A model generated the notes under the pieces. That model was given only the letters and a program-made list of their open reading frames with translations. It had not been told where the DNA came from and did not search any database. From NCBI RefSeq assembly GCF_014337195.1, contig NZ_CP060634.1:2914001-2978000 (forward strand): a stretch of 64,000 nucleotides of DNA, read 5' to 3'. Below are positions 17,016 to 25,358 of the stretch, piece by piece; within the stretch, counting starts at the first letter, position 1, and each line of letters starts with the position of its first letter. The stretch comes from Qiania dongpingensis. Lineage in GTDB: Bacteria; Bacillota; Clostridia; Lachnospirales; Lachnospiraceae. The position numbers and the translations under genes are program-made.

Positions 17016-18080
17016 TTATTTAGCTGTTTCTGCAGCTTTTTCCGCATATTCAGTATTAACCAGTTCTTTATAAGGGACTTTTTCCTTCAGCTCACCGGCT
17101 TCCGTCAGAATATCCTGCAGCAGGTTAAAGCTGTCTTCGCTGAAGACCAGATCTTCTTTCCAGGTGTCCTGATCCAGATAACGGCCGACGATCGCGGCGA
17201 TGGTGCTCTCCTCGGTCTCAGAAAACTGAGGCTGTATGATTTTGGCGATTTCTTCGGCGGTATGGCTGTTCACATAGTCAAGGCCTTTTTGAATCGCGTT
17301 TGTGAAGCCCTGGATGATTTCCGGATGCTCCGAATAGTAGCTCTGCTTCGCGCAGTAAGCCGTGTAGGGGACATATCCGGAATCCACGCCGAGGGACGCC
17401 ACGACTTTTCCGGCGTCTTCCAATTCAATCTTGGTGGCAAAGGGCTCGAATTCCACGGTGTAGTCCGCGTCGCCTTCTATGAAAGCGGCTGCAGTCAGAC
17501 CGAAATCGATACTCTGGTCGATGGTCAGATCAGTTTTCGGATCGATCCCGTTCTTTTTCAGAATGTATTCAAATACCATCTCAGGCATGCCGCCGGCGCG
17601 GCCGCCGAGGACCTTTTTCCCTTTCAGGTCTTCCCATTTGAAATCTTCATCTGCTTCCCTTCCCACCAGGAAATTGCCGGCTCGCTGGGTCAGCTGGGCG
17701 AAATTCACCGCATAGTCAGAGCTTCCTTCTGCGTAGACATAGATGCTGGCCTCAGAACCCATGAAACCGATGTCGGCGCCGCCGGAGATCATGGCGGTCA
17801 TTACCTTATCGGCTCCGGCGCTGTTGATGAGGGTGAGGTCGATGCCTTCTTCTTCAAAATATCCGTTTTCAATGGCCACATATTGAGGCGCATAGAAAAT
17901 GGAATGTGCCACTTCGCTTAAGGTAACGGGGGTCAGGGCTTCCTGCTTGGGGGCCTCTGTCTTTTCGGCATCCGTCTTCCCGCTGTCTGCTTTTTTTCTG
18001 CAGCCGGATACTGTCCCAATCAGGACGAGTAAGCAGAGGGAGAGGCAGAGAAGCCGTTTCGTCAGGGTTTTCATGTTCAA
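17016..18080 (-). CDS. ABC substrate-binding lipoprotein, SsuA/THI5-like
   Basis: 354 residues. The signal peptide LLCLSLCLLVLIGTVSGC ends in lipobox VSGC. The mature part has the SsuA/THI5 fold (NMT1-like): APQYVAIENGYFEEEGIDL, then ADIGFMGSEASIYVY, then GGRAGGMPEMVFEYILKKNG. Proteins of this group bind nitrate, sulfonates, or thiamine precursors. TTG 18080 has a properly spaced AGGAG; ATG 18074 is the alternative. No permease or ATPase is adjacent, so it is an orphan binding protein here. Ligand undetermined. Confidence 0.88.
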   Translation of the reverse strand: MNMKTLTKRLLCLSLCLLVLIGTVSGCRKKADSGKTDAEKTEAPKQEALTPVTLSEVAHSIFYAPQYVAIENGYFEEEGIDLTLINSAGADKVMTAMISGGADIGFMGSEASIYVYAEGSSDYAVNFAQLTQRAGNFLVGREADEDFKWEDLKGKKVLGGRAGGMPEMVFEYILKKNGIDPKTDLTIDQSIDFGLTAAAFIEGDADYTVEFEPFATKIELEDAGKVVASLGVDSGYVPYTAYCAKQSYYSEHPEIIQGFTNAIQKGLDYVNSHTAEEIAKIIQPQFSETEESTIAAIVGRYLDQDTWKEDLVFSEDSFNLLQDILTEAGELKEKVPYKELVNTEYAEKAAETAK

Positions 18081-18180
18081 TGGGTCGTTCTCCTATGAGT
18101 TTTGCTTACTGGTATAATATGGAGAACGGAGAAATACGTGCAGGACAATACCGTGTACCTCGTATCCGGCGGCTTTTTTA

Positions 18181-18862
18181 TAGTACAAAACACTTTTTGG
18201 AATTATTTTTAATTAATTCTGATTAAGCTCCAATTTAGCACCGGCAGAAGTTCCGGACCGTCACGATTTCGGTTCGCTGGCGATGCAGAGGCCGCTTTAT
18301 CCCCGCTCCGGAAGTACCGCTTACATGTCGGCGGGAAATCTTGATGATTTCCCGTCTCCCGTTCGCTCGGAAACGGAATCGGATTTTCCGTTTCTGCCTC
18401 CCTCCGCCTGGGGAACACCGGCCGCTGCCCTGCGGCGCTCACCTTTAGGCCGGCCCGGAATCTTTCTGCCGGTATCCTGCTTGCCGCACCTTTTCGGATG
18501 ATTTCAGTTCCCCTGATTCCAGAAAAGGATTGGATATCCGCACGGCCCGCGCGCCTTACGGCAGCGGGCTGCGGTGGACCGCCCCGATGGATTTTAAAAC
18601 GAATGGGAGCTTATTTCGGTGCGGAAAGAAGAGCAGGAGGAATAATCCGATTCCATCGTAAGGCGAGCGCCGCAAAGGCGTTAGCAGAATCTTTCCGGCC
18701 GCAGGGAGGCAAAAATCGCATATCATGCGGATTTTTGTTGGAATCTGACATGGAAAAATTTAGGTTTATCCATGTCAGTTGGAAAGGACCGACTGGAGGC
18801 CGTAAAATTCTGGTTACGGCTGCCAGCGAGCCGCCTGGATGGAAGCGGATTTCCTCCTGTCT
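18181..18862 (+). repeat. Dispersed structured repeat, copy B (longest)
   Basis: About 680 bp filling most of the 818-bp gap between the binding-protein gene and the Bce-like permease. It shares its first 380 bp or more with copy C and both ends with copy A. It is rich in hairpins: GGAAACGGAA/TTTTCCGTTTC near 18372-18393, AAAATCGCAT/ATGCGGATTTT near 18713-18735, CTGACATGGA/TCCATGTCAG near 18746-18780, and GCCGTAA/TTACGGC near 18801-18823. No gene with a ribosome site lies in it. Confidence 0.8.
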
Positions 18863-18898
18863 CATCTAGTTATGGAGAGAAGTTTGGTTAAAAGATAT

Positions 18899-20935
18899 TC
18901 AAAGGTATAGTTTGAGGATCTGCCTGCTTCCCGCGTAAGTGGTCATAAAGTATACCATGTAGATGCCTGCCGCCAGCCCGGCTCCAAACAATACATTTTG
19001 CATGATCGTTCCCGCAGTCAGATAGGGAATGACCTGATAAACTCCGGCAATTACGAAAACGGAGTGTACGGCGGCCACAGCAAACGGAAGCCCGAAGTAT
19101 ACTTTCATCTGTGTCAGGAGGGACTTTTTCATTTCCCGTTCCCCGGCTCCCAGCTCAGACAGAAGCTTATATCTTTTTACATTTTCGGAGGACTGGGTGA
19201 GCTGCTGCAGCGCGAGGACAGCTCCTGCTGTGACTAAAAAGGTGATTCCAAGGTAATTTCCCACATAGATGTCCGTCAGTTGGTTCGACATCAGTTCTAC
19301 CAGCAGATCTGTTTTGCTTCTGTAATTGAAGATATTGACGTCCAGCATATCTTTTTTGAGGGCGGTATAAGCGTTATTCTCGTTCCCTTTATACATGCTG
19401 TTGCTGATTTTCATATATGGCTTGCTGTTTTCGGCGGCTTTCTGGGGGACGAGCAGGACACCCGTATCGGCAAATACGTTCTGATTGTTCAGGGTGGTCT
19501 CATAGATCGCTCCCTTCTTTAAAGTCAGAAGAGTATTTCCCACCTCCATCGGTTTTTCCTGGGCCTCGGCAAATCGTTCCAAGACCTTTTTTGCATCTGG
19601 GTTATTGTAGACGAGGGCATACTGGTCATCATTCAGTGACACGGTTTCTTTATCCTGAAGCTTTAAAATACTGTTGTAGTCCTCAAGCCCGATTACGGTG
19701 ACAAGATAGTCTCCATATAATTTTTCTTCTTTATTACTTTGTGCATACGGTCCAAAAAGCTCATGATCCTTTAAATCGCCGATACGGTACACGGTGAACT
19801 CGACAGTCGGCCCCAAATATTCTGTAAGCTCTGCGTTTTTATTTTTCAGTTCTTCTAAAATAGAATGGGCCATGAGTTCTTTGTCCTTTTCACTTCCAAA
19901 GGTATACTCAATGCTGATATCATACGGCACCAGCTTTTTCTTTCCGATGATGCTGCTCTGCCCAAGCCCCATGCTGATTCCCATGGCGGATACGGCGAGG
20001 AACATCAGGATACATACGACAGCGACGGAGACACCGGCTGTTTTGAGGCGGCTTCCCAGCTGATTTACATCGAACATGTTGAGGCCGCGATAGTAAAAGC
20101 GTTTTTTCCGTTTCAGGAAGCGCATCACCGCGCTTGCTGCCGAAAGGAAGAATAAGATGGTCCCGGATGCTATCAGCCCGCCTCCTGCCAGGATGGAGAT
20201 CATAAAGAAGGAACCGGCCCATTTGAAGATGACAAAGTATCCTGCCGCCATCAGAAGGATGGATAGGAGAGTGATGAGACCATCTTTTTTCTTTGACTCC
20301 GGCATTTCTTCATTTTTACGCTCTGCATAAAGAAGCTCTATCAGTTTCATTTTTTTGATCTGATGAACGTTGAAGATATGGACGCATGCGAATGTGACGG
20401 CAAAAAAGATGACCGCCGCCCCCATGGCTGCCGGTGAAAATACGAAGTGGTAACTGGTAAGCCCCGCTCCTGCCAGCCTGGCTGTTATCATGGAAAGTCC
20501 CTGAGAAGCGAAGATTCCCAAAAGAAGTCCGGATACCAGGGATGCGGCCCCTATCTTTCCTGTCTCTTTCATGAGAAGGCGGCCCACGTCCTTCCGGTCC
20601 ATTCCCAGTACAAAATATACTCCAAATTCTTTTTTTCTTCGTCTCATCAGGAAGTTGTTTGCATATGCCACGAGAAAGCCGATGATGACGCAGGAAACCG
20701 CGGAAACGGCCGCGACAGCCGCCTGGGACGCCGCCAGATAATTCAGAGTATCCGGGATGCCAAGGATGCCGAACTGTGCTTTTATCGAGTTAAAGGTATA
20801 AAAAAGACATACTGCAAAGGTGAGTGTGAAAAAATAGATGAAATAGTCCCTTGCACTTCTTTTGACATTTCTGGAGGCCAGCTTGTCAAAAAATTTTTTG
20901 GAAGCTTTTTTCCTAGAACGCATGACTCTTTTCAC
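18899..20935 (-). CDS. Bce-type ABC transporter permease (FtsX-like)
   Basis: 678 residues. Ten membrane spans in the BceB arrangement: a first FtsX domain (about residues 60-210), a second group of spans, a large extracytoplasmic domain (about 330-540) and a final FtsX domain at the C terminus. The motif KKEFGVYFVLGMDRKDV after span two is characteristic (KE.G.Y..LG..). The gene overlaps the ATPase gene by 23 bases. BceB-like permeases remove or detoxify cell-wall antibiotics such as bacitracin and also signal to the partner kinase. Confidence 0.9.
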   Translation of the reverse strand: MKRVMRSRKKASKKFFDKLASRNVKRSARDYFIYFFTLTFAVCLFYTFNSIKAQFGILGIPDTLNYLAASQAAVAAVSAVSCVIIGFLVAYANNFLMRRRKKEFGVYFVLGMDRKDVGRLLMKETGKIGAASLVSGLLLGIFASQGLSMITARLAGAGLTSYHFVFSPAAMGAAVIFFAVTFACVHIFNVHQIKKMKLIELLYAERKNEEMPESKKKDGLITLLSILLMAAGYFVIFKWAGSFFMISILAGGGLIASGTILFFLSAASAVMRFLKRKKRFYYRGLNMFDVNQLGSRLKTAGVSVAVVCILMFLAVSAMGISMGLGQSSIIGKKKLVPYDISIEYTFGSEKDKELMAHSILEELKNKNAELTEYLGPTVEFTVYRIGDLKDHELFGPYAQSNKEEKLYGDYLVTVIGLEDYNSILKLQDKETVSLNDDQYALVYNNPDAKKVLERFAEAQEKPMEVGNTLLTLKKGAIYETTLNNQNVFADTGVLLVPQKAAENSKPYMKISNSMYKGNENNAYTALKKDMLDVNIFNYRSKTDLLVELMSNQLTDIYVGNYLGITFLVTAGAVLALQQLTQSSENVKRYKLLSELGAGEREMKKSLLTQMKVYFGLPFAVAAVHSVFVIAGVYQVIPYLTAGTIMQNVLFGAGLAAGIYMVYFMTTYAGSRQILKLYL

Positions 20936-21680
20936 CTCCCAGCAAGGAAACTACTTTCATGATCTTATCAAAAAATTCTTTTCGGGAATCCGTTCCGCGC
21001 ACCAGCTCATTGAAGATCTGCCCGTCCTTCAGGAACAGGATGCGTTTGCAGTGGCTGGCGGTAAAGGCATCGTGCGTCACCATAAGGATGGTTGCATTTT
21101 TTTCTTCGTTTAAAAGGCTCAGGCTCTCTAACAGCATGCCGGCAGATTTGGAATCCAGCGCTCCGGTGGGCTCATCCGCCAAAATGAGGGACGGATTCGT
21201 GATGATCGCTCTGGCGCAGGCGATTCTCTGCTGCTGTCCTCCCGACATCTCGTAAGGATATTTATCGATGATTTTTTCAATCCCGAGTTCTCTGGAGACA
21301 GATTCCACCATGCCGTCGATTTTCCTTGGGTCCTCTCCGAGAATCGCCAGTGCCAATGCGATGTTATCCCGACCTGTCAGGGTATCGAGGAGGTTGAAGT
21401 TTTGGAAAATGAAACCCAGTTCCTCCCTTCTGAATCTTGCCAGTGCAGATTCCTTCCTATCAGTGACATCTTTTCCGTTTACATAAATGTGCCCCGCCGT
21501 CACACGGTCGACGGTAGAGATGCAGTTTAAGAGCGTAGTCTTACCGCTTCCCGACGCTCCCATGATTCCCACATATTCCCCTTCCTGCACCTCAAAGCTG
21601 ATGTGGTTCACTGCCTTGGTGATGTTTCCTTTATTTTTGTAAAACTTTTCTAAGTTGTCTACTGTCAAAACTGGTTTCAT
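20913..21680 (-). CDS. Bce-type ABC transporter ATPase
   Basis: 255 residues of the LolD/MacB-like class. Walker A GASGSGKTT, signature MSGGQQQR, Walker B LILADEPTGALD and H-loop VTHD are all intact. AAAGGAG is upstream of the ATG. It is preceded by a 153-bp gap holding the kinase terminator and an inverted repeat (21768-21783) that may be the response-regulator site, so transport genes probably have their own inducible promoter. Confidence 0.94.
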   Translation of the reverse strand: MKPVLTVDNLEKFYKNKGNITKAVNHISFEVQEGEYVGIMGASGSGKTTLLNCISTVDRVTAGHIYVNGKDVTDRKESALARFRREELGFIFQNFNLLDTLTGRDNIALALAILGEDPRKIDGMVESVSRELGIEKIIDKYPYEMSGGQQQRIACARAIITNPSLILADEPTGALDSKSAGMLLESLSLLNEEKNATILMVTHDAFTASHCKRILFLKDGQIFNELVRGTDSRKEFFDKIMKVVSLLGGEKSHAF

Positions 21681-21767
21681 TCTCTGGCTCTCCTTTCTGT
21701 TTCACTTGTACTGAACTCAGTTTATCACTAAAACAGCTTCTGTACCACGTATGTTCATAACAGAAAG

Positions 21768-21783
21768 ATTACATTATCGTAAT
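21768..21783 (-). promoter_or_regulatory. Inverted repeat upstream of the Bce-like transporter genes
   Basis: ATTAC-N6-GTAAT lies about 90 bp before the ATPase start. BceR-type regulators bind inverted repeats in this kind of position. Candidate only. Confidence 0.3.
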
Positions 21784-21785
21784 AT

Positions 21786-21827
21786 AAAAAGCTTCCTGCG
21801 TTTTAGCTATAAAAGGCGGGAAGCTTT
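21786..21827 (-). terminator. Terminator after the Bce-like kinase gene
   Basis: AAAGCTTCC/GGAAGCTTT stem with a further GC pair; on the minus strand it ends in TTTTTATATT. Confidence 0.75.
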
Positions 21828-21833
21828 AATGCT

Positions 21834-22835
21834 TTAATTCTGTTTAAAAAGAAAGTTGATTCTTGTCCCTTCTCCGCATTTAGAATGAATCTCAAGAGGG
21901 ATCTCCATTTTGTCGCAAAGGCTTTTGCACAGATATAGTCCCATGCCTGTGGAATGCCGGACCCGCCTTCCGTTTTCACCTGTGAAACCTTTCAGAAATA
22001 CCCGGGAGAGGTCACCTTCGGGAATTCCAATCCCGTTATCCCAAACGGAGAACTCTATCATATGCTTTTCACTTTTTGCGGCTTCAAATGTGATATGAGG
22101 CTTTTTATGGGAGTCACTATATTTTACGGAATTCGTAATGATCTGGCCCAAAATAAATCCCATCCACTTTGTATCTGTGAGAATCTCGTATTCCAGGTTT
22201 TCAAGCTTTGGGATCATACCAACGGCGACCATCATCTTTTTATTTTTCCGAATCGCCTCGCTCACCAGCTTCTTCAGGATGACCGGCTGTATCATATAGT
22301 CTCCCTCGAGACTTCCGCTTTTCGTGTAATATAACAGCTGTTCTACATAAGCCTCTACTTTATCCACCTCTTCTTCCAGGCTTGAGGTAATGGGGCTTTT
22401 GTTATTCTCGATGATCAGATGCTCCACTGCGATCGGAGTCTTGATTTCGTGGACCCATGTTTCCACATATTTTTTATATTCCATCATTTCCGCCTGCTGA
22501 TCGGCGATGATGTCATTCAGATATTTTTCATTTTTTCTGATAACTTCATACATCAGCTTTCCATCATAAAAGCCGGGGAATTTTATGATCTCAGTCAGAT
22601 AGGATTTCTCCTCCAGTTCTTCCCAGGCCTCGTTCAGCTTGTCATAGTACCGTTTTTTCTGCATACAGTCATATGCCCCTATCCCCGCAAAGCCCGAAAA
22701 ATAGAGGATTCCGGTCATAATGATCACCGGAAGCTCCGTTCCCGTCATCCAGAGAAACCAGGCCGCTACAGCGTAAAGGAGCACTCCAGTCCCGATAAAG
22801 GCCCACTTATCCCTGACATATTCTGAAATTTTCAT
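21834..22835 (-). CDS. Intramembrane-sensing histidine kinase, BceS-like
   Basis: 333 residues. Two membrane spans at about residues 12-30 and 35-55 are joined by only a few residues, so there is no outer sensor domain; this is the BceS design where the transporter does the sensing. The H-box is VETWVHEIKTPIAVEHLII (phospho-acceptor His in HEIKTP). N-box and G-box residues appear as IITNSVKYS, DNGIGIP and GMGLYLCKSL. It overlaps the response-regulator stop by four bases. Confidence 0.93.
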   Translation of the reverse strand: MKISEYVRDKWAFIGTGVLLYAVAAWFLWMTGTELPVIIMTGILYFSGFAGIGAYDCMQKKRYYDKLNEAWEELEEKSYLTEIIKFPGFYDGKLMYEVIRKNEKYLNDIIADQQAEMMEYKKYVETWVHEIKTPIAVEHLIIENNKSPITSSLEEEVDKVEAYVEQLLYYTKSGSLEGDYMIQPVILKKLVSEAIRKNKKMMVAVGMIPKLENLEYEILTDTKWMGFILGQIITNSVKYSDSHKKPHITFEAAKSEKHMIEFSVWDNGIGIPEGDLSRVFLKGFTGENGRRVRHSTGMGLYLCKSLCDKMEIPLEIHSKCGEGTRINFLFKQN

Positions 22836-23503
22836 ATCATGTACCCCTGACCCCGCTTTGTCACCAGGTAATCGTTCAGTCCCAGATCCGCCAGTTTTTT
22901 TCTAAGACGGTTAATGTTTACGTTCAGAGTGCTGTCTTCTACAAATTCTTCCATTTCCCATAGCTGGCAGATCAGATCGGATCTTGAGATGATCGTTCCG
23001 TAGTTCTCCATCAACATTCTGAGAATCCCCATTTCATTTTTTGTCAGGTCCGCCTCTTTTCCCTGATAGGACATACGGCTCTTTAAAATATCCAAGGTGA
23101 GACCGTTGTGAGAAAGAGTCATAGACGTCTTCCTGCCATATGCCCGGTGGAGCACAGTTGCAATGTGGGCCAGCAGGATGTGCATGTTGTACGGTTTTGT
23201 GATAAAGTCATCCGCCCCCACATTCAGACTCATCAGTTCATCCATATCACTGTCAGAGCTTGTCACCACAATTATAGGCACGTCAGAACTTTTCCTTATT
23301 TCCTGACAGATGTAAAATCCGTCGTTGACAGGCAGATTCAGATCCAGGAGCACGAGTAAAGGCTCTTCCCTTATGATCTGCTCTGCCACATTCTGGAACT
23401 GCTCGATCAGAGCACAGGAGTAGCCCTTCTTTTCGAGAGCTGTGCGAAGCTCTTCCCTGATCTTTTTGTCATCTTCCACGATCAGAATTTTATCCATTGT
23501 CAA
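22832..23503 (-). CDS. OmpR-family response regulator, BceR-like
   Basis: 223 residues. Receiver domain with the acidic pair in ILIVEDDKKI, phospho-acceptor Asp in LLVLLDLNLPVNDGF, Thr in IIVVTSSDSD and Lys in ADDFITKPYN; C-terminal winged helix with LTKNEMGILRMLMEN and NVNINRLRKKL. It starts the four-gene Bce-like module RR-HK-ATPase-permease. The regulator most probably activates the transporter genes in response to cell-wall-active peptides. Confidence 0.94.
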   Translation of the reverse strand: MTMDKILIVEDDKKIREELRTALEKKGYSCALIEQFQNVAEQIIREEPLLVLLDLNLPVNDGFYICQEIRKSSDVPIIVVTSSDSDMDELMSLNVGADDFITKPYNMHILLAHIATVLHRAYGRKTSMTLSHNGLTLDILKSRMSYQGKEADLTKNEMGILRMLMENYGTIISRSDLICQLWEMEEFVEDSTLNVNINRLRKKLADLGLNDYLVTKRGQGYMI

Positions 23504-23627
23504 AAGCCCCTCTTTCCACGCAAATATATTTAAAGGTGACAGCCGAGCATCATTATCCCAATAATATCATTTCTGCCGCCGCGAAACAAGGAGAACAGGT
23601 GAGACAGAATATGGGAGTAAACGAAAA

Positions 23628-23656
23628 TTGACATTTTTTTCTGCCGGAGGTATATT
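23628..23656 (+). promoter_or_regulatory. Promoter of the PPOX-fold gene
   Basis: TTGACA (23628-23633), 17-bp spacer, TATATT (23651-23656). Confidence 0.8.
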
Positions 23657-23706
23657 TAAGAGGATTTATTTGGCATGAAGATCAAGAGAATGGGAGAGGA
23701 GAAAGC

Positions 23707-24132
23707 ATGGAGATCAATTTAGAAAAACTGGAAGAGACGTTGGATAAAGCGGAAGTTATCTATTTATCGACAAGCGTTCACGACGTCGTTTCTTCAAGGC
23801 CTGTCAGTCCCCTGAACATTGGCCTGAACTTATATATCCGGACGTCGGCTTCCTCAAAAAAAGCGAAAGAGATGACAGCCAACCCCAATATCGCCGTATG
23901 CGCTGGAAAATTTTATTTCACAGGGAAAGCGAGATTCTTAGGCTCCGCGTTCGGCAGCGGCAATACAGAACTGAAAAAAGCGTATATTTCCCGATATCCG
24001 GATTCCTTTGGCAAAGAAGATGAATTTATAGAATCAGACGAGGTGTTTTTTGAATTGACGATAGAACACGTTTCTGAATGGATCTACGAAAATGATATTC
24101 CCGTTGGATTCGCGGAACAGACGCTGCGGTGA
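23707..24132 (+). CDS. Pyridoxamine 5'-phosphate oxidase-fold flavin-binding protein
   Basis: 141 residues with the split-barrel flavin fold: AEVIYLSTSVHDVVSSRPVSP, then LNLYIRTSASSKKAKEMTANP and NIAVCAGKFYFTGKARFLGSA. This is the general pattern of small PPOX-family proteins that bind FMN or F420-like cofactors and often act as reductases or in stress defence. GAGAGGAG precedes the ATG and a strong promoter lies 50 bp upstream. It is monocistronic; the next gene has its own promoter. Substrate not deducible. Confidence 0.8.
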   Translation: MEINLEKLEETLDKAEVIYLSTSVHDVVSSRPVSPLNIGLNLYIRTSASSKKAKEMTANPNIAVCAGKFYFTGKARFLGSAFGSGNTELKKAYISRYPDSFGKEDEFIESDEVFFELTIEHVSEWIYENDIPVGFAEQTLR

Positions 24133-24161
24133 AGAAAAAAATCATTTCCTTTATAAAAGGA

Positions 24162-24190
24162 TTGAAACAAAGCCAGTTTTGAGGTACACT
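24162..24190 (+). promoter_or_regulatory. Promoter of the lacI-type gene
   Basis: TTGAAA (24162-24167), 17-bp spacer, TACACT (24185-24190). The operator at 24203-24214 begins about where transcription would start. Confidence 0.7.
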
Positions 24191-24202
24191 GTTCATTGAT
24201 GA

Positions 24203-24214
24203 GTAAACGTTTAC
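24203..24214 (+). promoter_or_regulatory. LacI-family operator O1
   Basis: Perfect palindrome GTAAACGTTTAC with the central CG typical of LacI-family sites. The 16 bases ATGAGTAAACGTTTAC (24199-24214) recur exactly at 25294-25309, before rhaA. Confidence 0.85.
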
Positions 24215-24240
24215 GCGAACGGATGGTCAAGGTGTGATTT

Positions 24241-25254
24241 ATGGAAAAGAAAATTACGATAAAAAGAATAGCGGAGCTTGCAGGAGTATCTGTAGCCACC
24301 GTATCCCGGGTAATCAATCAGAACGGGCGGTATTCAGCGGAGACGGAGTCCAAAGTGCGGGAGATCATCGAGACATATCACTATGTGCCGAACCTGCCGG
24401 CCAAGGAGCTTAAGACCAGGCGGACCGATGTGGTGGGAATCATCGTCCCGGATATTCTGAGCCGTCACTTTGCGGGTCTGGTCCTGGAGATACAGATGGA
24501 GATGTTTAAATATTCGTATTCTACGCTGATCTGCAATACCAATGAAGATGAACGTTTGGAGAAGCGGCATGTGGATACTCTGCTCGCCCACCAGGTCAGC
24601 GGAATCCTGTTCATTTCGGGCAGCAGGATACATACGGAGATCGAGGACATGCCGGTGGCCTATTTGGACAGGCGGCCGGAAGGATACGAGGGTCAGAAGG
24701 AGATCGTACTCATTGAGTCCGATAATGAAAGCGGAGGATATCAGGCGGCCGGTAAGCTGGTGGAAAGAGGCTGCAGGAGAATAGCTGTCCTCCGGGACAA
24801 GGGAAACGACTGGAACAAGGAAGCCAGATACAGGGGCTATTGCCGGGCCATGGCGGAAGCCGGGAGGCCCTTGGATATGGAACTTGCCTTTTATGCGGAC
24901 AGTGTTTCGGCAGAAGCATCCAGGAAGGCCGTGGGAAGGGCTCTGGAGGCCGGCATCTTCTTTGACGGGATCATGTGTACCACGGATGAACTGGCGGCGG
25001 GAGCAGTCATGGCTCTTCGGGAACGCGGCAGAAAAGTGCCCGAGGATGTCATGGTGACCGGCTTTGACGATACGCCCCTCGCGGCCATATATGAGCCGGC
25101 GCTTACCAGCGTTCATCAGGATGTGAAACAGATGGCCGGGATTGCTGCGAAAGAAATGCTGGAATTGATCGAGGGGAAAACGGCGGGAGGGTGTCACCGG
25201 GTGATACCGGTGCGGCTGACAGAGCGGGAGTCCACGGAGAAACGCCGGGAGTGA
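24241..25254 (+). CDS. LacI/GalR family transcriptional regulator of the rare-sugar operon
   Basis: 337 residues. N-terminal HTH TIKRIAELAGVSVATVSRVIN with the hinge helix region PNLPAKEL, then a periplasmic-binding-protein-like effector domain (VVGIIVPDILSRHFAGLVLE; ending MVTGFDDTPLAAIYEPALTSVHQD). It lies between two identical operators, one in its own leader and one before rhaA, so it very likely represses itself and the two sugar genes. The inducer is probably D-allulose, D-allose or L-rhamnose, inferred from the target enzymes. Confidence 0.93.
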   Translation: MEKKITIKRIAELAGVSVATVSRVINQNGRYSAETESKVREIIETYHYVPNLPAKELKTRRTDVVGIIVPDILSRHFAGLVLEIQMEMFKYSYSTLICNTNEDERLEKRHVDTLLAHQVSGILFISGSRIHTEIEDMPVAYLDRRPEGYEGQKEIVLIESDNESGGYQAAGKLVERGCRRIAVLRDKGNDWNKEARYRGYCRAMAEAGRPLDMELAFYADSVSAEASRKAVGRALEAGIFFDGIMCTTDELAAGAVMALRERGRKVPEDVMVTGFDDTPLAAIYEPALTSVHQDVKQMAGIAAKEMLELIEGKTAGGCHRVIPVRLTERESTEKRRE

Positions 25255-25297
25255 ATTTGCCCGCCGGTTTTTTGGTCCGGCGGCGAAGCGGGCATGA

Positions 25298-25309
25298 GTA
25301 AACGTTTAC
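25298..25309 (+). promoter_or_regulatory. LacI-family operator O2, before rhaA
   Basis: GTAAACGTTTAC, identical to O1 including the four bases to its left. It lies 50 bp before the rhaA start. A CCGCCGG/CCGGCGG hairpin at 25261-25282 lies just upstream. Confidence 0.85.
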
Positions 25310-25358
25310 ATTATTGAAAAAAGCCACTATGGCATTAAAATCAGAAAGGAGAAAGGAT

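Noticed and set aside
18498..18869. A 123-codon frame between the binding protein and the Bce-like permease
   Set aside because: It lies within repeat copy B across several perfect hairpins, with no initiation signals.
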